Assembly: GCF_016907275.1 (NCBI RefSeq)
Contig: NZ_JAFBBP010000001.1
Coordinates: forward strand, 2,904,001-2,968,000
From: Micromonospora luteifusca
Lineage (GTDB): Bacteria > Actinomycetota > Actinomycetes > Mycobacteriales > Micromonosporaceae
Direction of reading: 5' to 3'
Length of the DNA: 64,000 nucleotides
Part shown: positions 8,655-14,901 of the stretch, piece by piece
How the letters are laid out: every line of letters begins with the position of its first letter
Position numbering within the stretch: the stretch's first letter is position 1
Notes under the pieces: model-generated
Told to the model about the DNA's origin: nothing
The model's database searches: none
The model's input: only the letters and a program-made list of their open reading frames with translations
Made by a program: the position numbers and the translations under genes

Positions 8655-9487
8655 ATGTGCTCCAACCCACTGACCCCGGGTGCGGATTCCCCGGTGCCGA
8701 CACCCAGATACTCCAACTGCGCCCGGACCGACCATTCGGCCGCCCACCAGAGCGAGCGGTCCACGTCCGCGTAGACCACCGCCACCACGTCGGCGGGCGT
8801 ACTGGCGCCGGCGGCGACCGCCGCCCGGACCTGGTCGAGCCGGGCCCGGCGGTGGGCGAGATAGAAGTCGGCGGCCGCGGCGCAGTCGGCCAGCGCCGGG
8901 CCGTGCCCGGGCAGCGCCGGGATCCCCCGGTACGCGGACAGCAGCTCCAGGCTGGCCAGGTAGTCACCGAGGTGCCCGTCCGGATGGGCGACCACGGTGG
9001 TGCCCCGGCCGAGGATGGTGTCACCGGTGAGCACCACCCGCTCACCACCGTGCTCGACGAGGAAGCAGACCGAGTCGGCGGTGTGCCCCGGAGTGTCCAG
9101 CAGACGGATGTCCAGGCCGAAGCCGCCGAACTGCTCACCCGGCTCGGTCAGCGGATCACCGCCGATGGTGTGCGCCGGGTCGACCGCGAGGACGTGCACC
9201 CCGCCGAGCAGTTCACTCAGCCGGGCCGCGCCCTCGGTGTGGTCCGGGTGGCCGTGGGTGATCAGGATCAGACCGACGGGGCCGTGCTCGGCGATCCGGG
9301 TCAGATGCCCCTCGTCCGCCGGCCCCGGGTCGACCACGACGCCGGACTCGGCTGCCGGGGCGCGCAGCACCCAGGTGTTGGTGCCGTCGAGGGTCATCGG
9401 CCCGGGATTCGGCGCACGCAGCAGTGTCACCCAGGTCGGCAGCTCGTCGGCGAGGGCCGCCGCCGGCGCCGTCACGTGCCCGCTCAT
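8651..9487 (-). CDS. MBL-fold metallo-hydrolase (LACTB2/glyoxalase II-like; Rv3677c-type)
   Basis: This is a 278-aa beta-lactamase-fold hydrolase. The signature metal motif THGHPDHTEG is present, followed by downstream ligands in DTPGHTADS, TGDTILGRG and LPGHGP. It probably hydrolyses a thioester, RNA or other ester substrate using two zinc ions. ATG 9487 is preferred because TACGAT lies 7 nt upstream, giving a leaderless start. Its stop overlaps the cyclase start by four bases. In M. tuberculosis, as I recall, the equivalent gene sits beside crp; here a nucleotide cyclase is coupled to it instead. Confidence 0.88.
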   Translation of the reverse strand: MSGHVTAPAAALADELPTWVTLLRAPNPGPMTLDGTNTWVLRAPAAESGVVVDPGPADEGHLTRIAEHGPVGLILITHGHPDHTEGAARLSELLGGVHVLAVDPAHTIGGDPLTEPGEQFGGFGLDIRLLDTPGHTADSVCFLVEHGGERVVLTGDTILGRGTTVVAHPDGHLGDYLASLELLSAYRGIPALPGHGPALADCAAAADFYLAHRRARLDQVRAAVAAGASTPADVVAVVYADVDRSLWWAAEWSVRAQLEYLGVGTGESAPGVSGLEHM

Positions 9488-9494
9488 GGCTGCG

Positions 9495-9500
9495 ATCGTA
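9495..9500 (-). promoter_or_regulatory. -10 box of a leaderless promoter for the MBL hydrolase/cyclase pair
   Basis: TACGAT on the minus strand is followed by 7 nt and the ATG of the MBL gene. It would drive the MBL-cyclase operon independently of ridA upstream. Confidence 0.5.
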
Positions 9501-9545
9501 CGACCCCGCCCACCACACCCCACGATCTTGCCCACCCAACCCGAT

Positions 9546-9592
9546 GGAAGGGCCCCTTGCTAACGCGTGATTGGCGGGAAGGGGACCCTTCC
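9546..9592. repeat. Imperfect inverted repeat between ridA-like and MBL genes
   Basis: GGAAGGGCCCCTT and AAGGGGACCCTTCC are inverted copies differing by one inserted base, with about 20 nt between them. It lies after the RidA stop codon, so it may terminate that transcript. The sequence also looks like a dispersed intergenic palindrome. Confidence 0.5.
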
Positions 9593-9622
9593 GGACGGGC
9601 TGCGGATCGCGGTGGCGACGCG

Positions 9623-10084
9623 TCAGGCGACCTCGACGATCAGTTCGACCTCCACCGGGGCGTCGAGGGGCAGCTCGGCCACCCCTACGGCGCTGCGGGC
9701 GTGGCGGCCGGCCTCGCCGAAGACAGTGCCGAAGAGGTCGGAGGCACCGTTGATCACTGCGGGCTGACCGGTGAAGCCGGGAGCCGAGGCCACGAAACCG
9801 GTCACCTTGACCACCTTGACCACGTTCTCCAGGCCGACCAGCGAGTCGACCGCGGCCAACGCGTTGAGCGCGCACCGCTGGGCCAGATCCTTCGCCTGCT
9901 CGGCGGAGATCCCGGCGCCGACCTTGCCGGTCGCGAGCAGCTTGCCCTCGGCGATCGGCAGCTGACCGGAAACGTAGACGTGCTGCCCGGACTGCACGGC
10001 CGGCACGTAGCTGGCCACCGGCGGCACGACCTCGGGCAGTTCGAGACCCAGCTCGGCAAGCTTCGCGTGCGGTCCGTTACTCAC
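9623..10084 (-). CDS. RidA/YjgF/YER057c/UK114 family protein (Rv3678c-type)
   Basis: This 153-aa protein belongs to the RidA superfamily, recognised by the VYVSGQLPI segment, the alternating helix LAQRCALNALAAVDS and the C-terminal strand with VAELPLDAPVEVELI. True RidA enzymes hydrolyse reactive enamine/imine intermediates from PLP enzymes. Here the canonical catalytic arginine segment is altered (HARSAVGVAELPLDAPVEVE), so a RidA-like subfamily is more likely. The start is GTG, with weak ribosome-binding complementarity (GAGGTGG). It is co-directional with the DUF4177 gene upstream and the MBL gene downstream, a neighbourhood also found in mycobacteria. Confidence 0.85.
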   Translation of the reverse strand: MSNGPHAKLAELGLELPEVVPPVASYVPAVQSGQHVYVSGQLPIAEGKLLATGKVGAGISAEQAKDLAQRCALNALAAVDSLVGLENVVKVVKVTGFVASAPGFTGQPAVINGASDLFGTVFGEAGRHARSAVGVAELPLDAPVEVELIVEVA

Positions 10085-10101
10085 GGGGCCACCTCGATGT
10101 T

Positions 10102-10142
10102 CGCGACTGCGGGGCTCCGCTTCGCTGCACTCCTCGCGCTCA
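10102..10142 (-). repeat. Dispersed stop-codon-associated repeat, copy 1
   Basis: Read on the minus strand it begins at the DUF4177 stop codon with GAGCGCGAGGAGTG and ends with GAGCCCCGCAGTCGCG. The same two blocks recur in the oligopeptide operon near 47.68 kb, in the same orientation relative to transcription. It fills the gap between two co-directional genes. Confidence 0.6.
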
Positions 10143-10295
10143 CGCCTTAGGCCGCTTCAGGTAGGCGACCAGCTGGTCCGGGTTCGGCCCGGGGACCACG
10201 GCGACGAGCTCCCACCCGTCCTCGCCCCAGTTGTCGAGGATCTGCTTGGTCGCGTGGACCAGCAGCGGGACCGTGGAGTATTCCCACTTCTGCAT
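10140..10295 (-). CDS. DUF4177-like 51-aa protein
   Basis: This is a complete 51-residue protein starting MQKWEYSTVPLLVHATKQI and containing NWGEDGWELVAVVPGP, the hallmark W-E-Y and DGWELV pattern of the DUF4177 family. A ribosome-binding site (GGGAG) lies 8-10 nt before the ATG. Its function is unknown. It sits immediately upstream of the RidA-like gene; as I recall M. tuberculosis also has a tiny gene at this place (Rv3678A). The stop codon is fused to a dispersed repeat. Confidence 0.8.
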   Translation of the reverse strand: MQKWEYSTVPLLVHATKQILDNWGEDGWELVAVVPGPNPDQLVAYLKRPKA

Positions 10296-10339
10296 CGCTG
10301 AAGGGCTCCCTCTCGGTGCGGAATTGTTCGAGGGACAGC

Positions 10340-10822
10340 CTACGGTCCGCCGGCCGGGCGGGACGCGGGACGCTGCTCCGGCGCGGCCGGTACCTCCCCG
10401 CAGAGCCCTTCGTGCTCGTACCCCTGCGGGCAGCGGGACCGGTCGGGCAGCAGCAGGTCGCAGAAGACCCGGTGGCGGTTGTTCTGATCGTCGGCGTTGG
10501 AAACGGTGGTCTCGCCGGCATCCAGTTCGGGGAGGAAGCCCAGGGACACCGCGACCCGGCCGGCCAGCACGGTCGCCGCCGCCAGGTTCGGCACCCGGAT
10601 CGGCAGGTGGATGACGAAGCCCGGCTCGTCGTCGTCGCGCGCCCGCTCGGCCAGGTGGCTCGGTGCCCGAGCCACCTCCGCCTGCTCTGGCATTCGACGG
10701 TACGACCGTTCGTTGATCGACTGGCCGCCGATCTGCCCACCGGCCTCGAAGACGGACCCGGCCCGGCGCGGCCGGTCGTTGTTCGGGTACTGGGTGCGAG
10801 GGATGTTGTCCGCGTCGCGCAT
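10340..10822 (-). CDS. Conserved hypothetical protein
   Basis: This 160-aa soluble protein has a polar, Arg/Asn-rich N-terminus and a core containing FVIHLPIRVPNLAAATVLA and VAVSLGFLPELDAGETTVS. A short segment with two cysteines (RCPQGYEHEGLCGE) follows. No family is recognised. ATG 10822 is preferred because GGAGG stands 6 nt before it. It precedes the DUF4177 gene by 44 bases on the same strand and is probably the first gene of that operon. Confidence 0.65.
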   Translation of the reverse strand: MRDADNIPRTQYPNNDRPRRAGSVFEAGGQIGGQSINERSYRRMPEQAEVARAPSHLAERARDDDEPGFVIHLPIRVPNLAAATVLAGRVAVSLGFLPELDAGETTVSNADDQNNRHRVFCDLLLPDRSRCPQGYEHEGLCGEVPAAPEQRPASRPAGGP

Positions 10823-11178
10823 GCACTGCCTCCGGTCGTACCGCTCGGACCACGCTTCCGGTCCGGACCCATTCGTCCGTTCCGGCCCCCGCGCCGGGAC
10901 GAAAGGTAGGTCCGTGGTCACAGTCCCGCCAACAGGACGCGCCCGATTGGTCACCTACAGTCACATATACGACACAAGCCAGCTGAGAAGCCCGACCGCG
11001 CATCGGACGCCGGTCCCGCCGGCCGGATCGCTGGGCAGCGCGGCGCGGCAGGGGCGACACCGATGCGGTCATCGACCGCTACCCTTCCGGTCGGACGGTC
11101 GCGCAGCGCCCGGCAGCCCGCTCGATCACGCTCGACGCCAGGGGTGGCGGCGGGCTCCGCACCCCCGGGGGAAAGACG
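10823..11178. other. Divergent intergenic region
   Basis: This 356-base stretch separates two divergently transcribed operons. It holds the GGAGG ribosome-binding site of the minus-strand gene and an AT-rich patch near 10967 (TATATG on the minus strand) that may be its promoter. It also contains a directly repeated GTCAC pair around 10950-10964. A GGGGGAAAG ribosome-binding sequence precedes the plus-strand gene. No RNA gene or ORF with support is seen. Confidence 0.4.
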
Positions 11179-11967
11179 ATGACCCAACCACCCAACGGTG
11201 ACCAGGCCGGCCCACCCGCCCTTCCGCCGGCTCAGCCGGAACCCAGCGTTCAGCCCGGCGCTGCGGTCGTCCCCGGTCAGCCGGCCCCCGCCGCGCCGTC
11301 CGGGCAGCTCGCGCTCCCCACGTCCCCCGCCCCGGCGGCGCTCCCCGCCCAGCCGACCGTTCCCCTCCAGCAGGCCTTCCCCAGGCCGACCAGCGGGGCT
11401 GGCGCTGCCGGCCCGCCGAGCGACCCCATGGCCGCGGCAGCGACGCAACCGGGCACCCCGGCCCCCTCGGGTATCCCGCCGTCCCCACCGGGATACCCGC
11501 CTTACCAGGGCACCGCCGAGCCGAAGAAGAAGCGCGGCCTGCTGATCGCCGCGATCGCACTGGTCGTGATCATGGTGCTCTGTGTGGGCGGCGGTGTGGT
11601 GGCGTTCCTGACCCTGCGCAACGCCGAGACCGGGGAGGGCGCCAATGAACCGGCGGTCGCCGTCGACGAGTTCCTGACCGCGGTCTACAAGGATCGCGAT
11701 GCGACCAAGGCCGCCAGCCGCGTGTGCGCCGCCTCCCGCGACGACGAGAAGATCACCGCAAAGGTGGCCGAGGTGCAGAAATACGCCTCCGCGTACCAGA
11801 ACCCGCGCTTCCGGTGGACCACCCCGAAGGTGGACAACCAGACCGGGGACCGAGCCACCGTCTCCACCCGGGTCACCATGACCACCTCTGACGAAAAGGT
11901 GGCCGACCAGGACCTGCGCTTCACGGTGGTGCAGAAGACGGGTTGGTGGGTCTGCGAGGTCGCATGA
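11179..11967 (+). CDS. Proline-rich single-pass membrane protein with extracytoplasmic domain
   Basis: This is a 262-aa protein. The first 110 or so residues are Pro/Ala-rich and disordered. A basic KKKR stop-transfer signal precedes one membrane helix (about 118-142). The 120-residue external domain carries FLTAVYKDRDATKAASRVC and ends TGWWVCEVA, resembling the NTF2-like/DUF4878 fold found behind such anchors in actinobacteria. The two cysteines in that domain may form a disulfide. It lies just upstream of the Get3-like ATPases, which start from their own -10 box, so a functional link is possible but unproven. Confidence 0.65.
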   Translation: MTQPPNGDQAGPPALPPAQPEPSVQPGAAVVPGQPAPAAPSGQLALPTSPAPAALPAQPTVPLQQAFPRPTSGAGAAGPPSDPMAAAATQPGTPAPSGIPPSPPGYPPYQGTAEPKKKRGLLIAAIALVVIMVLCVGGGVVAFLTLRNAETGEGANEPAVAVDEFLTAVYKDRDATKAASRVCAASRDDEKITAKVAEVQKYASAYQNPRFRWTTPKVDNQTGDRATVSTRVTMTTSDEKVADQDLRFTVVQKTGWWVCEVA

Positions 11968-11981
11968 TCACCAGGCGTGGA

Positions 11982-11987
11982 TAGGCT
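11982..11987 (+). promoter_or_regulatory. -10 box of a leaderless promoter for the first Get3-like ATPase
   Basis: TAGGCT is followed by 6 nt and then the GTG start codon. It lies only 15 nt after the preceding gene's stop codon and there is no Shine-Dalgarno sequence. Confidence 0.6.
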
Positions 11988-11993
11988 CGACGG

Positions 11994-12971
11994 GTGTGTG
12001 CAGCTGAGCGGCCTGTCGACCCGGCCGGTACCGGATGGCCCGCCCGCCTCCACGTCGTGACCGGCAAGGGCGGCACCGGCAAGACCAGCGTGGCGGCGGC
12101 CCTGGCCCTCGCGCTCGCCGCAGGTGGTCGGCGCACCCTCCTGGTCGAGGTCGAGGGGCGGCAGGGCATCGCCCAACTCTTCGGCATCGACCCGCTGCCC
12201 TACGAGGAACGACACCTCGCCGAAGCGCCAGAGGGAGGGGAGGTGCGCGCCCTCGCGGTGGACGCGGAGGAGGCGCTGCTCGAATACCTCGACATGTTCT
12301 ACAAGCTCGGCGCGGCGGGCCGGGCGCTGCGCAAGCTCGGCGCCATCGACTTCGCCACCACCATCGCGCCGGGTCTGCGGGACGTGCTCCTCACCGGGAA
12401 GGTGAAGGAGGCCACCACCCGCACCTCCGGGCAGCGGCGCGCGTACGACGCGGTGGTGCTGGACGCCCCACCGACCGGGCGGATCGGTCGGTTCCTCAAC
12501 GTGACGGCGGAGACGGCCCGGCTGGCCAAGGTCGGCCCGATCAAGACCCAGAGCGAGGGGGTCGCCGCCCTGTTGCGTTCCCCGATGACCGCGGTGCACG
12601 TGGTCACGCTGTTGGAGGAGATGCCGGTACAGGAGACGGTGGACGCGATCGCCGACCTGACCGCACTCGGCTTCGGCATCGGGAAGGTGATCGTCAACGG
12701 CACGCGACCCCCGCTGCCCGCCGGCCAGGCGGTCACCGCGGCGGAGCTGAAGCGTGGGCTGGTCGCCGCCGGGCTGCCGGCCGATCGGGACATCGTGGCC
12801 GGGTTGCACGACGAGGCACGGGACCAGCTCATCCGGCGCGAATTGGAGGATTCGCTCCGCGCCGACCTGGTGGAGTTGGGGCTGCCGATGATCGAGCTTC
12901 CGTTGCTGCCCGATGGGGTGGACCGGGCGGGGCTCGCGGCACTGGCCCAGGCTCTCGTCCGCGCCGATTGA
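11994..12971 (+). CDS. Get3/ArsA-like ATPase, subunit A (Rv3679/BagA type)
   Basis: This 325-aa P-loop ATPase belongs to the SIMIBI class. The deviant Walker A motif GKGGTGKTS includes both the signature lysine K25 and the phosphate lysine K30. Switch II is represented by VLDAPPTGRIGRFLN. The switch I aspartate motif (DPAHN in Get3) is replaced by EVEGRQ near residue 54, so catalytic activation may depend on a partner. The zinc CxxC of eukaryotic Get3 is absent. The family includes arsenite-pump ATPases and tail-anchored protein chaperones; no ars genes are nearby. The GTG start follows a TAGGCT -10 box by 6 nt. It pairs with the following ATPase gene. Confidence 0.9.
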   Translation: MCAAERPVDPAGTGWPARLHVVTGKGGTGKTSVAAALALALAAGGRRTLLVEVEGRQGIAQLFGIDPLPYEERHLAEAPEGGEVRALAVDAEEALLEYLDMFYKLGAAGRALRKLGAIDFATTIAPGLRDVLLTGKVKEATTRTSGQRRAYDAVVLDAPPTGRIGRFLNVTAETARLAKVGPIKTQSEGVAALLRSPMTAVHVVTLLEEMPVQETVDAIADLTALGFGIGKVIVNGTRPPLPAGQAVTAAELKRGLVAAGLPADRDIVAGLHDEARDQLIRRELEDSLRADLVELGLPMIELPLLPDGVDRAGLAALAQALVRAD

Positions 12972-13016
12972 CTCACACCTGAGCGCAGCACGGGGGCATG
13001 GACCCACCCGGCCCGA

Positions 13017-13022
13017 TACGCT
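13017..13022 (+). promoter_or_regulatory. -10 box of a leaderless promoter for the second Get3-like ATPase
   Basis: TACGCT is followed by 6 nt and then the GTG start. The arrangement repeats that in front of the first ATPase gene, suggesting matched but separate transcription initiation. Confidence 0.6.
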
Positions 13023-13028
13023 CGATTG

Positions 13029-14177
13029 GTGCCTTCCGAAGACGCGGCGCCGCAGCTGGACGTCGACCAGATCCTCGCCGACCCAGGCGTGAAGATCATC
13101 GTGTGCTGCGGTGCCGGCGGGGTGGGAAAGACGACCACAGCCGCGGCGCTGGCGCTGCGGGCCGCCGAGCACCACGGCCGGCGCACGGTGGTGCTCACCA
13201 TCGACCCGGCCCGCCGGCTGGCGCAGTCGCTGGGCCTGACCGAGCTGGACAACACTCCTCGCCAGGTCAAGGGGATCGACGTCGAGGACAGCGGCGGCGA
13301 GCTGCACGCCATGATGCTGGACATGAAGCGCACCTTCGACGACGTGGTGCTGCAGCACACCGATCCGACGAAGGCCGCCGAGATCTTCGCGAACCCGTTC
13401 TACCAGGCGATGAGCTCGACGTTCGCCGGCACGCAGGAATACATGGCGATGGAGAAACTGGGTCAGCTGCACGCCCGGGGCGAATGGGACCTGATCGTGG
13501 TGGACACGCCACCGTCCCGCTCGGCACTGGATTTCCTGGACGCGCCGGCCCGGCTCTCCCGATTCCTCGACGGCCGGATGCTGCGACTGCTGCTGGCCCC
13601 GGCGCGCAGCGGTGGGCGGAGCATGTTCAGCCTGGTCACGGCCTCGTTCGGGATGTTCTCAAAGGTGGTGCAGAAGGTGCTCGGTGCGCAGCTGCTCACC
13701 GACCTGTCCGGCTTCGTGGCCGCTCTGGATTCGATGTTCGGCGGTTTCCGGCAGCGGGCCGAGCAGACGTACCGCATCCTGCAGGCGCGGGAGACGGCCT
13801 TCCTGCTGGTCGCGGCGCCGGAGCCGGACGCGGTCCGGGAGGCCGCATACTTCGCGGGCCGTTTGCGGGACGAACGGATGCCACTGGCCGGCCTCGTGCT
13901 CAACCGGGTGCACCGACCGGCGGTGCCGGAGCTGGACGCCGAGCAGAGCCGGGTCGCCGCCGAGCGGCTGACCGAGCTGGGTGGGCATGAGGCCACCGTC
14001 GATGTGCTGCGGGCGCACGCGGCACTGGCCCGTCAGGCGGTACGCGAACAGCAGGTGGCCGCGCGCTTCACCGAGGCGTTCCCGGCGGTGCCGGCGGTGT
14101 CGGTAACGGCGCAGCCCGCCGACGTGCATGACGTCGACGGGCTCCGGACGATCGGCGCGGCAATCAGCCGGCCGTGA
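13029..14177 (+). CDS. Get3/ArsA-like ATPase, subunit B (Rv3680/BagB type)
   Basis: This 382-aa SIMIBI ATPase is paralogous to its upstream neighbour. Its P-loop is CGAGGVGKTT, in which Ala29 replaces the signature lysine while K34 is kept. Switch I is intact as TIDPARRLAQSL (D59), and switch II is VVDTPPSRSALDFLD. A Met-rich helical region (FGMFSKVVQKV and nearby MFGGF) may form a hydrophobic groove. The key residues missing here are present in the first ATPase and vice versa. The GTG start is chosen over an in-frame TTG because it sits 6 nt after TACGCT. The 3' end abuts convergent whiB4, with a 6-base gap. Confidence 0.9.
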   Translation: MPSEDAAPQLDVDQILADPGVKIIVCCGAGGVGKTTTAAALALRAAEHHGRRTVVLTIDPARRLAQSLGLTELDNTPRQVKGIDVEDSGGELHAMMLDMKRTFDDVVLQHTDPTKAAEIFANPFYQAMSSTFAGTQEYMAMEKLGQLHARGEWDLIVVDTPPSRSALDFLDAPARLSRFLDGRMLRLLLAPARSGGRSMFSLVTASFGMFSKVVQKVLGAQLLTDLSGFVAALDSMFGGFRQRAEQTYRILQARETAFLLVAAPEPDAVREAAYFAGRLRDERMPLAGLVLNRVHRPAVPELDAEQSRVAAERLTELGGHEATVDVLRAHAALARQAVREQQVAARFTEAFPAVPAVSVTAQPADVHDVDGLRTIGAAISRP

Positions 14178-14183
14178 CCGACG

Positions 14184-14504
14184 TCAGTTGGCCGCGCTGA
14201 CGAGGATCTTGTCCTTGGCGGCCTTCTCCTTGCTGTTCTTCTTCATCGCAGCCTCGAACATCTTGCGCCAGCTCGTCACCTGCGGGTGTCGACGCAGCAG
14301 CGCCCGCCGTTCGCGTTCGGTCATGCCGCCCCACACACCGAACTCGATCCGGTTGTCCAGCGCGTCGGCCAGGCACTCGTACCGAACAGGGCAGCTCCGG
14401 CAGATCCGCTTCGCCACGTTCTGTTCGGCGCCCTGTACGAACAACGCGTCCGGGTCCCCGTTCTGACATGCCGCAAGCGACGGCCAGTCAGTGATCATGC
14501 CCAT
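14184..14504 (-). CDS. whiB4: WhiB-family iron-sulfur transcription factor (WhiB4/WblA)
   Basis: This 106-aa WhiB-like protein should bind a [4Fe-4S] cluster through C13, C35, C38 and C44 (pattern CxxC then CX5C). It has the family turn GVWGGMTERERRALL and a basic Lys-rich C-terminus for DNA contact. The stretch ADALDNRIEFGVWGG closely resembles M. tuberculosis WhiB4 and Streptomyces WblA, redox-responsive regulators of antioxidant genes and development. The ATG is preceded by a G-rich ribosome-binding site (GGGGGG, 12 nt upstream). The neighbours, two Get3-like ATPases and a PASTA-containing PBP, are the same as in mycobacteria. Confidence 0.93.
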   Translation of the reverse strand: MGMITDWPSLAACQNGDPDALFVQGAEQNVAKRICRSCPVRYECLADALDNRIEFGVWGGMTERERRALLRRHPQVTSWRKMFEAAMKKNSKEKAAKDKILVSAAN

Positions 14505-14901
14505 GTGTACACGTCCCCCCTTGCAGTACCTACCGACCTCGTCGATACACGTCAGCCGGCAATTCCCCCCGATCGCCCGGCTCGCCTTCCCCAAGGCGGC
14601 ACGGACGACATGTGGCGCTGTCGCCGCCCCCATCATGCTCTGTAGTCGACTGATTACGCAACGTTGTCGACGAAATCCATCATTCCGGACACTCCCGGCT
14701 TCCCGGGCTTTCGACCGCCGGTTACCCCGCCGAGGTCAGCGATAACGCTGCGCCGCCTCCCTGAATCGGAGGAGACTCACGCCAGGTCACACGCAACCAA
14801 GCACCGGGGGTCGTGCGTTTAGCACAACGAGGGCGGCGCGTGCAGGAAATGGGGAAAGAACACCCCAGCGCCCCCGTTCCCTACTCGCGTACCCTGTCGA
14901 G
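14505..14901. other. Divergent whiB4-ponA2 intergenic region
   Basis: This 397-base region contains the whiB4 leader on its left and a TACCCT -10 box for ponA2 at its right edge. The middle has moderately AT-rich patches (CTGATTACGCAACGTTGTC near 14650) that could hold further promoter or operator sequence. No convincing ORF, RNA gene or terminator was found. Confidence 0.4.
14890..14895 (+). promoter_or_regulatory. -10 box of a leaderless promoter for ponA2
   Basis: TACCCT is followed by 6 nt and the GTG start codon. The only purine-rich sequence (GAGG) touches the start codon too closely to serve as a ribosome-binding site. Confidence 0.6.

Noticed and set aside
5232..8774. Long plus-strand open frames of 500-600 codons opposite the cyclase gene
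   Set aside because: They are rich in Arg, Gly, Pro, His and Gln without domains, have no ribosome-binding sites, and are the usual antisense shadows of a high-GC gene with third-position G/C bias.
9623..10084. Calling the RidA-family protein a true enamine/imine deaminase
   Set aside because: The conserved catalytic arginine context of canonical RidA is changed, so only the superfamily is claimed.
11994..14177. Arsenite-resistance operon (arsA genes)
   Set aside because: The ATPases are Get3/ArsA-like, but there is no arsB, arsC or arsD nearby. The ArsR protein at 38.5 kb is distant, lacks metal-binding cysteines and faces an MFS pump.
14491..14745. 84-codon plus-strand frame between whiB4 and ponA2
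   Set aside because: It runs over the whiB4 start and its translation is arginine-rich without structure; it is most likely intergenic sequence.
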